From the IMG/VR virus record IMGVR_UViG_3300037488_002473, positions 1-36,016 of that record: 36,016 bases of DNA; one strand, given 5' to 3'. The DNA comes from a virus. Numbering within the stretch: position 1 is the stretch's first letter; each line of letters begins with the position of its first letter. Of this stretch, positions 1-7,223 are shown piece by piece. Under the pieces are notes generated by a model. It was not told the DNA's origin, did not search any database, and saw only the letters and a program-made list of their open reading frames with translations. The position numbers were made by a program, and so were the translations under genes.

Positions 1-107
1 ATGAATCAGCAAAGGATCGTCAGAGAAATCCCAAGCGTATTGATCGGCAGCGGGATGCTTTATCACACTGCCAACATCCGATGAAATGTCGGCTGGATCA
101 ATCAAAT
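1..107. repeat. terminal direct repeat, left copy (circular-contig overlap)
   Basis: Positions 1-107 are identical, base for base, to 35910-36016. An open reading frame continues without interruption across the joined ends. A short exact repeat at both ends of an assembled contig usually marks a circular or circularly permuted molecule, so the unique length is about 35,909 bp. A true physical terminal repeat cannot be excluded, but the overlap lies inside a tail gene, far from the terminase genes, which favours an assembly overlap. Confidence 0.95.
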
Positions 108-189
108 GCTGTGGTTTCATAAGGAAGAACGCAATCTTTACTAGGGAATCACCGAAAGACTTTGAGAGTAGGTAAAGGAATAATTGCAT
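1..189 (-). CDS. unknown tail-module protein, N-terminal part (gene spans the circle junction)
   Basis: This is the 5' part of a gene whose 3' part lies at 35688-36016. After closing the circle it encodes about 136 aa, starting MQLFLYLLSK. I chose the ATG at 189-187 because a run of G lies about 8 bases upstream and the start overlaps the stop of the preceding tail gene. A second ATG at 120-118 (MKPQHLIDPA) would give a 113-aa product but has no clear ribosome site. The N-terminus is hydrophobic over about 20 residues. No family is recognised. It sits between two tail-tube paralogues, so a structural or assembly role in the tail is likely by context only. Confidence 0.7.
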   Translation of the reverse strand, partial: MQLFLYLLSKSFGDSLVKIAFFLMKPQHLIDPADISSDVGSVIKHPAADQYAWDFSDDPLLIH

Positions 190-191
190 AA

Positions 192-1472
192 TCAATACCC
201 CCCCGGAGTGCCGAAGACTTCTTTTTGGTTTTGTGCAAGACTTTCTTGCATCGCTTCACTCCACACCTGTGATTGTACTATCACCTCGCTGATGTTCATG
301 TTGTAACTGTATCCACCGCAGGTAATCTGAAACTGATTCACTAACCCTACCCATCCGTCGATGCGTTGGACATTCGTAGATAACGCCTTTTCGCCCTTGC
401 GATAGACAGTAGCAACCCCCGCTGGGGTGCATGACACGGAATAGTCAACAAAAGGAGTGCTGAGATATATGTCGGAATCATCGACATAAAAAAGGTCATT
501 GCCTATCAATATCCGATGGTTTTTTATGTCTGGCAGCCAATACCGTCCAATCCCAAGACCATTTATACCATTTGCAGGGAACTCCCAAAACATGGACGTT
601 GTAGAATCCCCAAAGTAAGAATCTGGGATTTTTGATGTAAGCATTGAAATGAAAACACCGTTTGCCGCAGCATAAACACTGTATCCACCCCCCGCCCGTC
701 CTAGATATTCTGTAGTCCACCGGAAAAAGACGGTTGGTTTTTGTTTCGCTCCGCTCCGGTGTATAACGCCATTTTCAACAATCTTTGGTTGTCTTACTAC
801 GTTGGTCATGACGAAAGACGTTGTTCCATATTGTGGGGTCTGGTTATACCACGCTGTCACAAAGCCATTCCCAGACCCAACGAAAGAAAGCAGATCTGCT
901 TCATCAATCCAGCCGTCTTTGAACGGAATATCTCGCTCTTGGTTATTGCTCGACCTACGCACCCGCATGCACTTGCCAGCGTAGGCTTCCACCACTTTTC
1001 GGACCGAAAGAATATAGCTTTGATCGTAAGGCCCGAGGGGCGGGATCGGGATCTCTGTGCCCGTACCGAGGACCCCTGAGGAATCCAGAGAGAGGGTCCA
1101 TTGCTCTGCCCCATTGTGTTCCCCGGTTCTGGCAAAGGAGGCAATCAGAAAAGAGCCTTGGTAGATAACAGAAACCCCGTCCAACAGCCGAAAAAGCCCA
1201 ATCTCACCAAAGGCCGCGCTTTGGGCGAGGAAGTTAAAGGCAGTTTTTGTGATGCCGTCACGCACCACCCCCGCCGCCTGGATTGCGGCAGAGCGAAGCC
1301 CGCAAGGCACCAGCTCTTGCATGCCGTTGGCCGTCTGTGATTCCTTGCTTGTAGTGTCCACTTTCTCATTTGACACCGTTATGCCCGAAGAAACCTCGCC
1401 CGGGATGTTCTCCCAGGAAGCCCCAACATCCATTGACATCTGCAAGCGAAGATCTGACCCAGGGCGCTTCAA
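192..1472 (-). CDS. tail-tube protein fused to arabinofuranosidase-B/lectin-like domain
   Basis: The protein has 426 aa in two parts. Residues 1-137 match the short tail tube encoded at 35158-35571: SDLRLQM against KDLLLQM, NEKVD.T, YQGSFLI.SFAR and an almost identical GEHNGAEQWTLSLDS end. After a Pro-rich linker (about 138-150), residues 151-426 begin with a motif (SVRKV..AYAG.C.RVRRSS...DI.F.....D...L..FVG.G.GFVT.WY.Q) typical of the ArabFuran-catal domain found in many phage tail and fibre proteins, a concanavalin-like sugar-binding or hydrolase fold. A TTG start at 1472 is chosen because AGGTGA precedes it and the tube homology begins before the first internal ATG. It probably forms or decorates the tail tube and shows a glycan-binding domain outside. 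Catalysis is not proven; the role is inference. Confidence 0.8.
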   Translation of the reverse strand: MKRPGSDLRLQMSMDVGASWENIPGEVSSGITVSNEKVDTTSKESQTANGMQELVPCGLRSAAIQAAGVVRDGITKTAFNFLAQSAAFGEIGLFRLLDGVSVIYQGSFLIASFARTGEHNGAEQWTLSLDSSGVLGTGTEIPIPPLGPYDQSYILSVRKVVEAYAGKCMRVRRSSNNQERDIPFKDGWIDEADLLSFVGSGNGFVTAWYNQTPQYGTTSFVMTNVVRQPKIVENGVIHRSGAKQKPTVFFRWTTEYLGRAGGGYSVYAAANGVFISMLTSKIPDSYFGDSTTSMFWEFPANGINGLGIGRYWLPDIKNHRILIGNDLFYVDDSDIYLSTPFVDYSVSCTPAGVATVYRKGEKALSTNVQRIDGWVGLVNQFQITCGGYSYNMNISEVIVQSQVWSEAMQESLAQNQKEVFGTPGGY

Positions 1473-1480
1473 GGTTCACC

Positions 1481-1879
1481 TCAATTTGTGATGATGGCGG
1501 AATAGTCTTGGACTGTGTGATTGGTGATGCCGTCAGGCTCGACAAAAAAGTCTTGCATGGTTAGACGTACCAAAAGGCATTGTGATACTGTTCCGATATT
1601 TTGCAGGTGCAAGGCATTTTGTACCAGATCTGCAATCTGGGCCGCCTGGAGGGCGCCCTTGTGTTCCGTCCAAATATCGATGCGGATCTGCCCGTCCAGG
1701 CCGTCCGAGTCTTTCGTGTCCCAGTCCTGGGCAGAACCCCACCGGGCCCGGAGGAATGGTGGGGCCAGATCTTGGGGGACATAGTTGTAGACATTGCCGC
1801 CCACTGCCGCCACAAGCGGGGCGCTTGCCTTGAGTGTGGCAATGATTTTGGCCAAAATATCCGCGCTGGATGGTTTCAT
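1481..1879 (-). CDS. tail terminator / completion protein (DUF3168 type)
   Basis: The protein has 132 aa and resembles the DUF3168 family, to which GTA gp8 and similar tail terminators belong. Family-like features are the N-terminal helix with PLVAAVGGNVYN, then the conserved stretch P.F.R.R.G.AQDWDTKDS.G..G.IRIDIWT, and the C-terminal V.DYSAIIT strand. These proteins cap the tail tube at its head-proximal end and join it to the head. The ATG overlaps the stop of the upstream gp10-like gene (ATGA), which implies coupled translation. The tail-tube fusion gene follows 8 bp downstream. Confidence 0.8.
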   Translation of the reverse strand: MKPSSADILAKIIATLKASAPLVAAVGGNVYNYVPQDLAPPFLRARWGSAQDWDTKDSDGLDGQIRIDIWTEHKGALQAAQIADLVQNALHLQNIGTVSQCLLVRLTMQDFFVEPDGITNHTVQDYSAIITN

Positions 1880-2358
1880 CCCTCACCCCCGCCGTTTTCC
1901 CCTGTCTCGCCTTTGTTCATTTTGCGTAATTTCTGCGCCATATATTCCTTGAAAATCGGAGCCACCCAATCCTTGGTAGGCCCTACGAATGGACGGGCCG
2001 CCATGCGCCTTGTCCCGTATTCAAGCCATTTTGCGTATTTTGCCGAGACTATGACTTTGGACGCAACCGCCCCGCCTTGGTCCGGCATTTGTACGGTCTG
2101 TATCGACCCAATCAGATTGCCCGTATCGTTTGCAGGGGCCTGCCCTGGGGCGGACGCCCTGTGTTTTACTGAGCGTCTTGTATAGACCTTCCCAGCTTTC
2201 GGCAGTCGGATCATCGTTGACATTTTCTTCTGTGCCTTGGTGGCCGCCACAAAAGTGGCCTTCCTCGCCATTTTCTGAATGTTGGCCAGGAAGTTAGGGC
2301 CGCCCAATAAGGCGCCCTTTGCCGACATAGGCTTGAAAGAAATCTGTATTTTGCTCAT
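1876..2358 (-). CDS. HK97 gp10-like tail component
   Basis: The protein has 160 aa and fits the HK97-gp10-like family of head-tail joining or tail-completion proteins. It is basic, with an N-terminal helix rich in Lys and Ala, then a middle with APGQAPANDTGNL and the family-like Y.KWLEYGT.RMAARPFVGP motif at about residues 108-127. The C-terminus is Gly/Glu rich. It overlaps both neighbours by 4 bp (2355-2358 and 1876-1879), placing it firmly in the connector operon. In related phages this protein sits between the stopper and the tail terminator, exactly as here. Confidence 0.85.
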   Translation of the reverse strand: MSKIQISFKPMSAKGALLGGPNFLANIQKMARKATFVAATKAQKKMSTMIRLPKAGKVYTRRSVKHRASAPGQAPANDTGNLIGSIQTVQMPDQGGAVASKVIVSAKYAKWLEYGTRRMAARPFVGPTKDWVAPIFKEYMAQKLRKMNKGETGENGGGEG

Positions 2359-2720
2359 GTCGGGACTCCCGACTCTAAGACAATGGCAAGATATTTATTG
2401 GAAGTTTCGATATTTTCAACGGCCCGGATATTGTATGTCCTGGAAAGGATGCCGTCAGACAGAACAACCCGGTCCCCGACAAAAATATCCCGCCGAAACC
2501 AGGTGATGAAGGCCTCTGTTCTACTTTCCTTGACGTTGCCTTCTGCCGTATCGGCGTATTGCTCGCTGGCGTTACTGACTTTCAGTTTCCCCCAGACAGT
2601 GGCAACTTGAGCCCACGAGGAATTGAAACCCCCGGCCCCGTCTGCCGTTTTGGTCTCCCTCTGGATTCTCGCCAGAATGCGGAAGTCTGCCGCGCCATAA
2701 TTCGGCAGGCGATAACTCAT
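2355..2720 (-). CDS. head closure / stopper protein (phage head-tail joining family)
   Basis: The protein has 121 aa and resembles the Phage_H_T_join family (SPP1 gp16-like; GTA gp7). Visible signs are the short N-terminus, I.R.T...DGAGGF..SWAQVATVWGKL at about residues 19-46, EAFITWFRRDIFVGDRVVL, then R.YNIRAVENIETSNKYLAI. This arrangement of beta strands (GG....W..V...W..L, then F..R.R..I..GDRV...G..Y.I..V) is the family signature. The protein plugs the portal-adaptor channel after packaging. Start and stop overlap the neighbouring genes by 4 bp. Confidence 0.88.
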   Translation of the reverse strand: MSYRLPNYGAADFRILARIQRETKTADGAGGFNSSWAQVATVWGKLKVSNASEQYADTAEGNVKESRTEAFITWFRRDIFVGDRVVLSDGILSRTYNIRAVENIETSNKYLAIVLESGVPT

Positions 2721-3427
2721 AGCGTCAGTCTCAAGACCCGGTAAGGGTCGAGGGTGGCCCGTATGTTGCCAAGGTCGAGGACATCTTGGCCCTTGTCGAT
2801 GCTATCCCCGCGATTGGACCAAAGGGCCGCAGCAACTAAAAGGACGGCATGCCGAAGAGAGGCAGGGACATCGGAGGCCGTACCATACCCAACGGTCCCA
2901 GTAATGGCAATGGACTTGGCCACACGCAAAGGGGTGGGCCAGATCTGACCACGCCGCAGGATGATCCGGCTTGTGGCGTCCAGGTCTGCCACGTCCACCA
3001 AATAAATAGCCGGGTCCAATGTCGTGGCCTCGTCTGCATCGTTATAGGTCTGGACGCTGGTAATGGTACGAAAAGGAACCCCGACTAGATCTAACTGCCG
3101 GACAGTCTCAGAGAAAGGCCAGAAGGCCCCGTCCCATACTCCGTCAGCGTTATAGTCGGCCCCTGTGCCGTATCCTGGGAAGAAATCTAGCCATTGCCGG
3201 ATGGTGCGAGTAATGAGAGAGCGTGATATATATCGTTCCGCAATATCTACGGCAACGGCAATCAAAGAGGTTATGTACGTATCCGAGTCGCTGTCTGTAA
3301 CGCGGAGGTGCGCCTTGAGCGTTGCCGCATCAATGGGCAGTGTTGCGGGGGGCGTGACGATCTCTGTACGCCTTGGCGTCATGCGCAAGACTGTGGCACC
3401 CGCAAGAGGTTGGGACGTTGGGCGCAT
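2717..3427 (-). CDS. head-tail connector / adaptor (phiE125 gp8-like)
   Basis: The protein has 236 aa. The middle (about residues 20-75: PIDAATLKAHLRVTDSDSD, then Y...L...A....ERYISRSLITRT.RQWLD) is characteristic of the phiE125 gp8/HK97 gp6 adaptor family. The C-terminal half has the usual P..I..V..YN..D.....D...Y.VD and RHAVLLVAAALWSNRGD. It should form a ring below the portal. The start at 3427 has AGAGG six bases upstream; an internal ATG 15 codons in is an alternative. The gene begins just after a terminator-like hairpin, so it may be expressed less than the capsid gene upstream, or from read-through. Confidence 0.85.
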   Translation of the reverse strand: MRPTSQPLAGATVLRMTPRRTEIVTPPATLPIDAATLKAHLRVTDSDSDTYITSLIAVAVDIAERYISRSLITRTIRQWLDFFPGYGTGADYNADGVWDGAFWPFSETVRQLDLVGVPFRTITSVQTYNDADEATTLDPAIYLVDVADLDATSRIILRRGQIWPTPLRVAKSIAITGTVGYGTASDVPASLRHAVLLVAAALWSNRGDSIDKGQDVLDLGNIRATLDPYRVLRLTL

Positions 3428-3440
3428 TGTGGACCTCTAT

Positions 3441-3499
3441 AAAAGCCCTCCCGGTTGTCCGTGCCCGCCTACAAGAGGGATCCGCACGGGCCGGGAGGG
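3441..3499 (-). terminator. terminator-like GC-rich hairpin after the capsid/decoration genes
   Basis: On the minus strand, the arm at 3499-3484 (CCCTCCCGGCCCGTGC) pairs with the arm at 3464-3446 (GCACGG, then CCGGGAGGG after a small bulge), followed directly by CTTTTAT. This is the shape of a rho-independent terminator. It lies between the stop of the decoration-like gene (3513) and the start of the connector gene (3427), one of the few places in the minus-strand block without stop/start overlap. It probably attenuates rather than fully ends transcription, as the genes beyond it are needed for the same particle. Confidence 0.65.
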
Positions 3500-3512
3500 G
3501 CTAGGTTCAGAC

Positions 3513-4244
3513 TTAGGCCGGGTTGGCGGTCTTCATGGCCGATGGCTTGGCCAGGGTCGCTGTAACAGTCAGATCGGTGGAACCGTTGGGGGTGATGACC
3601 AGACGGGCATAACGCTTGCCGCCAACGTAGGCGAGGCGCAAAGTCTTGGAAACGGCCCAGTCGGCAAGGGCCTCTTCCCCGACTTGTTCATCCGCCGCAA
3701 CAGTGGTCCAGGCCGAGTCGTCAGCAGATTCCTGCATAACGACGGACGTTGGAGCGGGTGCAACGGCGCCAGCGTGGACGTTGAAAGTCGCAGCATCAAA
3801 GCCGAGACAGTCAAGGCTCGCAGTGGTGAGAGCCGCAGCATCCCCACCAGCCAGATTGGCCGCACTCAAGGCAGTGACGATACCTGTACCAGCATCGCCA
3901 GCCTTGACGATTGCAGTCACCAGCATTTTGGCCGTGGCGTCAGCATTGATTGCCGCCACGACTTGGGCGGCAGTGGAGGTGATAGCGCCAGCCACACCCG
4001 TGGCCAGACTCACACTGATGGCGAGTTCCGACACGGTGACGGCGAGGGCCTGGTTATTGCCGCTGGGGTCAACCAATGCAATGGTGATGGCATTGCCCCC
4101 GGTTCCGCCGACTTTGGCGGTCAAGGTCATGTCATTGTCAGCGCCCACAAGGGCGGTGGTGTAGGTAGCCAAGGGGAGCCCCAAGGCAACGGAGGCGAGC
4201 AGTAACTTGCTCACTTCGCTATTGATTCTTTCACGGTTCGGCAT
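3513..4244 (-). CDS. capsid decoration-like protein
   Basis: The protein has 243 aa from the ATG at 4244 (MPNRERINSE), chosen because GAGG lies 5 bases upstream. An upstream start at 4364, overlapping the capsid stop as TGATG, would add 40 aa of unlikely composition. Residues about 30-130 form an Ala/Gly/Thr-rich beta domain (TLTAKVGG.GGNAITIALVDPSGNN..., then VAGAITSTAAQVVAAINADA) that recurs in phage head and tail proteins. The C-terminal 110 residues are another beta-rich segment (SAWTTVAADEQVGE.. through VGGKRYARLVITPNGS). Its place directly after the capsid gene and before the connectors suggests a head decoration or fibre protein. The exact role is unproven. Confidence 0.65.
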   Translation of the reverse strand: MPNRERINSEVSKLLLASVALGLPLATYTTALVGADNDMTLTAKVGGTGGNAITIALVDPSGNNQALAVTVSELAISVSLATGVAGAITSTAAQVVAAINADATAKMLVTAIVKAGDAGTGIVTALSAANLAGGDAAALTTASLDCLGFDAATFNVHAGAVAPAPTSVVMQESADDSAWTTVAADEQVGEEALADWAVSKTLRLAYVGGKRYARLVITPNGSTDLTVTATLAKPSAMKTANPA

Positions 4245-4363
4245 GGGATCCTCGTATTGTGTAAGGGTAAAGAGAAAGGGCCGGGCTCTATTCATCCACA
4301 GTAAGGAGTCCCCCGGGCCGCGCCGCCCAACCCAACCACGCGGCCCAGGTTTCCCCAAAATCA

Positions 4364-5602
4364 TCAGGCCGCAAACTTCAACAATTTGAGGGCCTCGAAG
4401 TTCAACATATCGGCGCCCGTGCGCTTGCGGGTGTAGAACCGGACAAAGCCTTCCTCAACATAAGGATTGCGGAGGATGGTAATTCCTTGACGGTCCACAA
4501 TCTGGTAGGCTTCGGCCCAATCGGCCAAAGCAATACTCAGGGAGTTTGCCGCAATGGCGGGCATATCGTTAAACTCGGCAATTGGCAGGCCCAACAGAGT
4601 GGAAGGCTTGCCAACCTCAATGCCGGGGGCCCACAGATAGCGACCTTGCGAGTCTTTCAATTTGCGGACTTCGCCGACAACAAAGCGATTCATGGCCCAA
4701 GCAGCGCGGGCCCGGTATTGATCCTTGAGCATCTGTTGCATGTCAATCAGAACATCACCACCATTGGGAGCGGCAGCAAAAGCACCAGCGGCGCCCGTCT
4801 TGGTGTACTGGATTTTCCGCTTGGCTGTATAGTCATCGCCCGCCAAAGTGGTCACGACATCATACGACAGGAAGCCACGGATCTTGGTCGCACCAGTGAC
4901 AAACTCCCGATTTTCCAGGCGGGCCAATTTCTCACCAATCTTTTTGATAAGCCAGCCTTCCAGATCAAACGCCGCATCATCCAGCACCTTTTGAGTGGTG
5001 CGGGGCTTGGCGTACAATTCGTGGACGGGGATGGACCATTTGCCAATGGTGGGGTTTCCGGTCGTGGCGCGGGCTTGCATTTCGCCAACATATCCGGCCT
5101 CGCATTCGTCAACGTCAACGGCGCCTTCCAAGGCGTCAGTGCTGATTGTTGCAATGCTGGCATACTGACGCATGGGGGACGTGTCGAAAATCTTTTGGAT
5201 GATACGGCCCGAAGTATCGGTGGGAACAAGGAAGCCGCCTTGCGAGTCGTCAGAGACTTGTAGGGTCTTGAGTTCCATTTCCGAAAGGCGTGCGTCCCCT
5301 TTGCGAACCAATTTCAAAAACGCATCCTTCTGCGCTTTCGATTCCTGGGAGGAATTGCTGCCGCCCTTGGTTTCGGGCTGGGCATGGTCGCGTTTCATGG
5401 CGACTTCAATGGCTTCAAGTTTTGCCTTGTATTCGGCATCCTTGGTGGCAATTGCCGCTTCCAGTTTTGCGACCTTTTCCACCTGGAGGGGATCAGCGGC
5501 GCCCTTGGTTTCGATGGCTTTCAGGCGCTCATCGTTGGCCTTTTTGTATTCTGCAAAGGCGGTATTTACTTCGCCCAGCATTTTCTTGAGTTCATCAGAC
5601 AT
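4364..5602 (-). CDS. major capsid protein, HK97 fold
   Basis: The protein has 412 aa, usual for HK97-type capsids. Residues 1-110 are a charged coiled-coil delta (scaffold) domain with many Lys, Glu and Ala residues. The mature shell domain starts near DSQGGFLVPTDTSGRIIQKI (about residue 118), the typical G.LVP entry motif. Later signs are the insert with FVTGATKIRGFLSY and LPIAEFNDMPAIAANSLSIALADWAEAY, with R.TGADMLNFEALKLLKF at the C-terminus. The protease gene directly upstream would remove the delta domain. AAAGGA lies 6 bases before the start. This should be the most expressed gene of the head operon. Confidence 0.95.
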   Translation of the reverse strand: MSDELKKMLGEVNTAFAEYKKANDERLKAIETKGAADPLQVEKVAKLEAAIATKDAEYKAKLEAIEVAMKRDHAQPETKGGSNSSQESKAQKDAFLKLVRKGDARLSEMELKTLQVSDDSQGGFLVPTDTSGRIIQKIFDTSPMRQYASIATISTDALEGAVDVDECEAGYVGEMQARATTGNPTIGKWSIPVHELYAKPRTTQKVLDDAAFDLEGWLIKKIGEKLARLENREFVTGATKIRGFLSYDVVTTLAGDDYTAKRKIQYTKTGAAGAFAAAPNGGDVLIDMQQMLKDQYRARAAWAMNRFVVGEVRKLKDSQGRYLWAPGIEVGKPSTLLGLPIAEFNDMPAIAANSLSIALADWAEAYQIVDRQGITILRNPYVEEGFVRFYTRKRTGADMLNFEALKLLKFAA

Positions 5603-5627
5603 GGTCTGTCCTTTGCCTTTTCAGGCC

Positions 5628-6308
5628 TTATGGGTTTTTGATTGTATCACGGAGCCCGCGCAACAATGCCGCAATTTCCTGGTCTTCGCTTTCGTCTGCA
5701 TCCCGCAGACCCGCAAAGCCTTTGGCTAAGAGTGCCTTTGTTGCCCTTGCGGAGAGTCCTGCATCCCGCAGGAAGCCCTCCATTTCTCTGATGGTGGGCA
5801 ATTCGCCCGAGAGTGTCAAACCTTTTGCTTGTTCAATAATAGCGCTTTGATTCATGGGAAACAGAACGATGGAAACCTCTTCCAAGGCAAGTTCCTTGAG
5901 GCGTCTGATTCCTGTATTCGGATCAGTGACGGCATCCTTGGTCTGGTATCCGATAGAGAGGCCGCGCTTTGTTCTACTCTTGGCGACCATGCGTGCCCGT
6001 TCTGCATCGGGGATTCCCTTGCCCGTCCACAATTGACCCTCACACTTCAATCCCTTCGGTCCCTCTTCCATGGCCAGCCAATCACCGATAGGCGAGGGGC
6101 CATGATTCCAAAACATATGAGGCATTGTGCCATTGGTCTTGTGTTCTGCCAAACTTTTTGTGAAACATCCGGGCATGCAAACATCCCCGCCTTGGTCCAC
6201 GTTCCCGAAAGCCGCACCAAGTCCGGCAATGAAGCCCTCGCCTTGGTCGGCTTTCTTGGTCTGTAAGCCCTCAGCAACAAAATCAAAAGGCAAAATAAGG
6301 CGCGGCAT
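5628..6308 (-). CDS. prohead maturation protease, HK97 type (peptidase U35)
   Basis: The protein has 226 aa. GFIAGLGAAFGNVDQGGD at about residues 25-42 is the classic G..S.F...D..GD.. entry. The candidate catalytic His is in MPHMFWNH, about residue 69, and the Ser is in RGLSIGY, about residue 136, followed by R.LKELALEEVSIVLFPMNQ, the family's conserved C-terminal strand. It cleaves the capsid delta domain during maturation. It sits between MuF and the capsid gene. The 81-bp gap upstream contains an AAGACCA/TGGTCTT inverted repeat (6355-6391). The last 60 residues are helical and poorly conserved. Confidence 0.92.
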   Translation of the reverse strand: MPRLILPFDFVAEGLQTKKADQGEGFIAGLGAAFGNVDQGGDVCMPGCFTKSLAEHKTNGTMPHMFWNHGPSPIGDWLAMEEGPKGLKCEGQLWTGKGIPDAERARMVAKSRTKRGLSIGYQTKDAVTDPNTGIRRLKELALEEVSIVLFPMNQSAIIEQAKGLTLSGELPTIREMEGFLRDAGLSARATKALLAKGFAGLRDADESEDQEIAALLRGLRDTIKNP

Positions 6309-6389
6309 GCTGCCCCCTTGGTGCCCTCAGATTGTGCCCGCCTGCCGCGAATGCAAGACCAAGGCGCGAAAAATAGGCCGCCCCTGGTC

Positions 6390-7223
6390 TTACCTGCCAC
6401 CCCTGGCCCGGACTGCGGCCTCTGCCGCGTCCCAATCCTCGTCCTTCACGTCATAGGTCAGGATGCACCTGCAATTGATAACCTCTTCCGCAGGCCCGAG
6501 AGGATCACCCGGGAATCGCAAGCGCACCCCACCTACAATGAAGGCCCCGTCCAGGTCGACCGCCTGCCCGTCTGCCTCGGCGTGCGACTCTCGGACCCGC
6601 ATATCCATCCCAGCCGTCCAGACCTTTTGAGTCTCGCCCTCTAGGCCTACTGCCTCGGCCTCAAGTTTCATAGTCTCGGCAGAAGTCTCTTGGACTGCCG
6701 AGTGCGTTTCTGTTCTGGCAATGGTCTTGGCCCGTGATACTGAGACATCATCCATACGCTCACGGATGCCTCGCCCTACAACATTTTCCCCAGGGAGTCC
6801 CCCCTCCAAGGCATCGGCAAACCATCGCTTGATTTTGGCCCTGTCGCTTCCCGTTATAGTCTTAGACTTTTCTAGTGCGTTGCGTTTGATCCAGTCTTGT
6901 ATCATGTCCTCATATTCTGCCTCTGTCGCCTTGCGTTCCATTCCTGGGGAAAAGGACTTCCGCTTCCTCAAGGCGTCCCGCACTCTGCCAGACCCAACCC
7001 TTGCCGCGATCCTCCCCCACTTTTCGAGGAGGTTCCTTAGCGCGTTCTGGTGATGTTTTACTACGCTCTCTAGGCCGGGCCCTTTCGGGTGCGCTTCAAC
7101 ATTGCGCGAGAACGCGGCCCACTCTTTGGCAAGATCCTCCTGCATCCGGGCCGCTATTGCGTCCTGGATCTTGAGTAAGACTAGCCTCTCGGTGTGCCTT
7201 TGTTCCCGCGTTAGGTTTATCAC
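6390..7223 (-). CDS. MuF-like head morphogenesis protein
   Basis: The protein has 277 aa. The N-terminal half is helical and charged. The C-terminal domain has the Mu gpF/SPP1 gp7 signature: R.IART.THSAV..T (about residues 165-178), KVWTAGMDMRVRESHAEADGQ, then the FPGDP.GPAEEVINCRC end. These minor head proteins bind the portal and enter the head in a few copies. The start is GTG at 7223, overlapping the portal stop (GTGA), which supports coupled translation. No toxin or nuclease extension is visible. Confidence 0.9.
   Translation of the reverse strand: MINLTREQRHTERLVLLKIQDAIAARMQEDLAKEWAAFSRNVEAHPKGPGLESVVKHHQNALRNLLEKWGRIAARVGSGRVRDALRKRKSFSPGMERKATEAEYEDMIQDWIKRNALEKSKTITGSDRAKIKRWFADALEGGLPGENVVGRGIRERMDDVSVSRAKTIARTETHSAVQETSAETMKLEAEAVGLEGETQKVWTAGMDMRVRESHAEADGQAVDLDGAFIVGGVRLRFPGDPLGPAEEVINCRCILTYDVKDEDWDAAEAAVRARGGR

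Noticed and set aside
192-1472. Diversity-generating retroelement (tail-tube duplicate with receptor-like domain)
   Set aside because: No reverse transcriptase gene and no template/variable repeat pair with adenine-specific changes was found; the two tube copies differ at all base types.
3165-4205. Long plus-strand frame (346 codons) opposite the connector and decoration genes
   Set aside because: It is antisense to genes with clear family signs, has a Gly/Ser/Arg-rich shadow-like translation, and has no coupling with other plus-strand genes.
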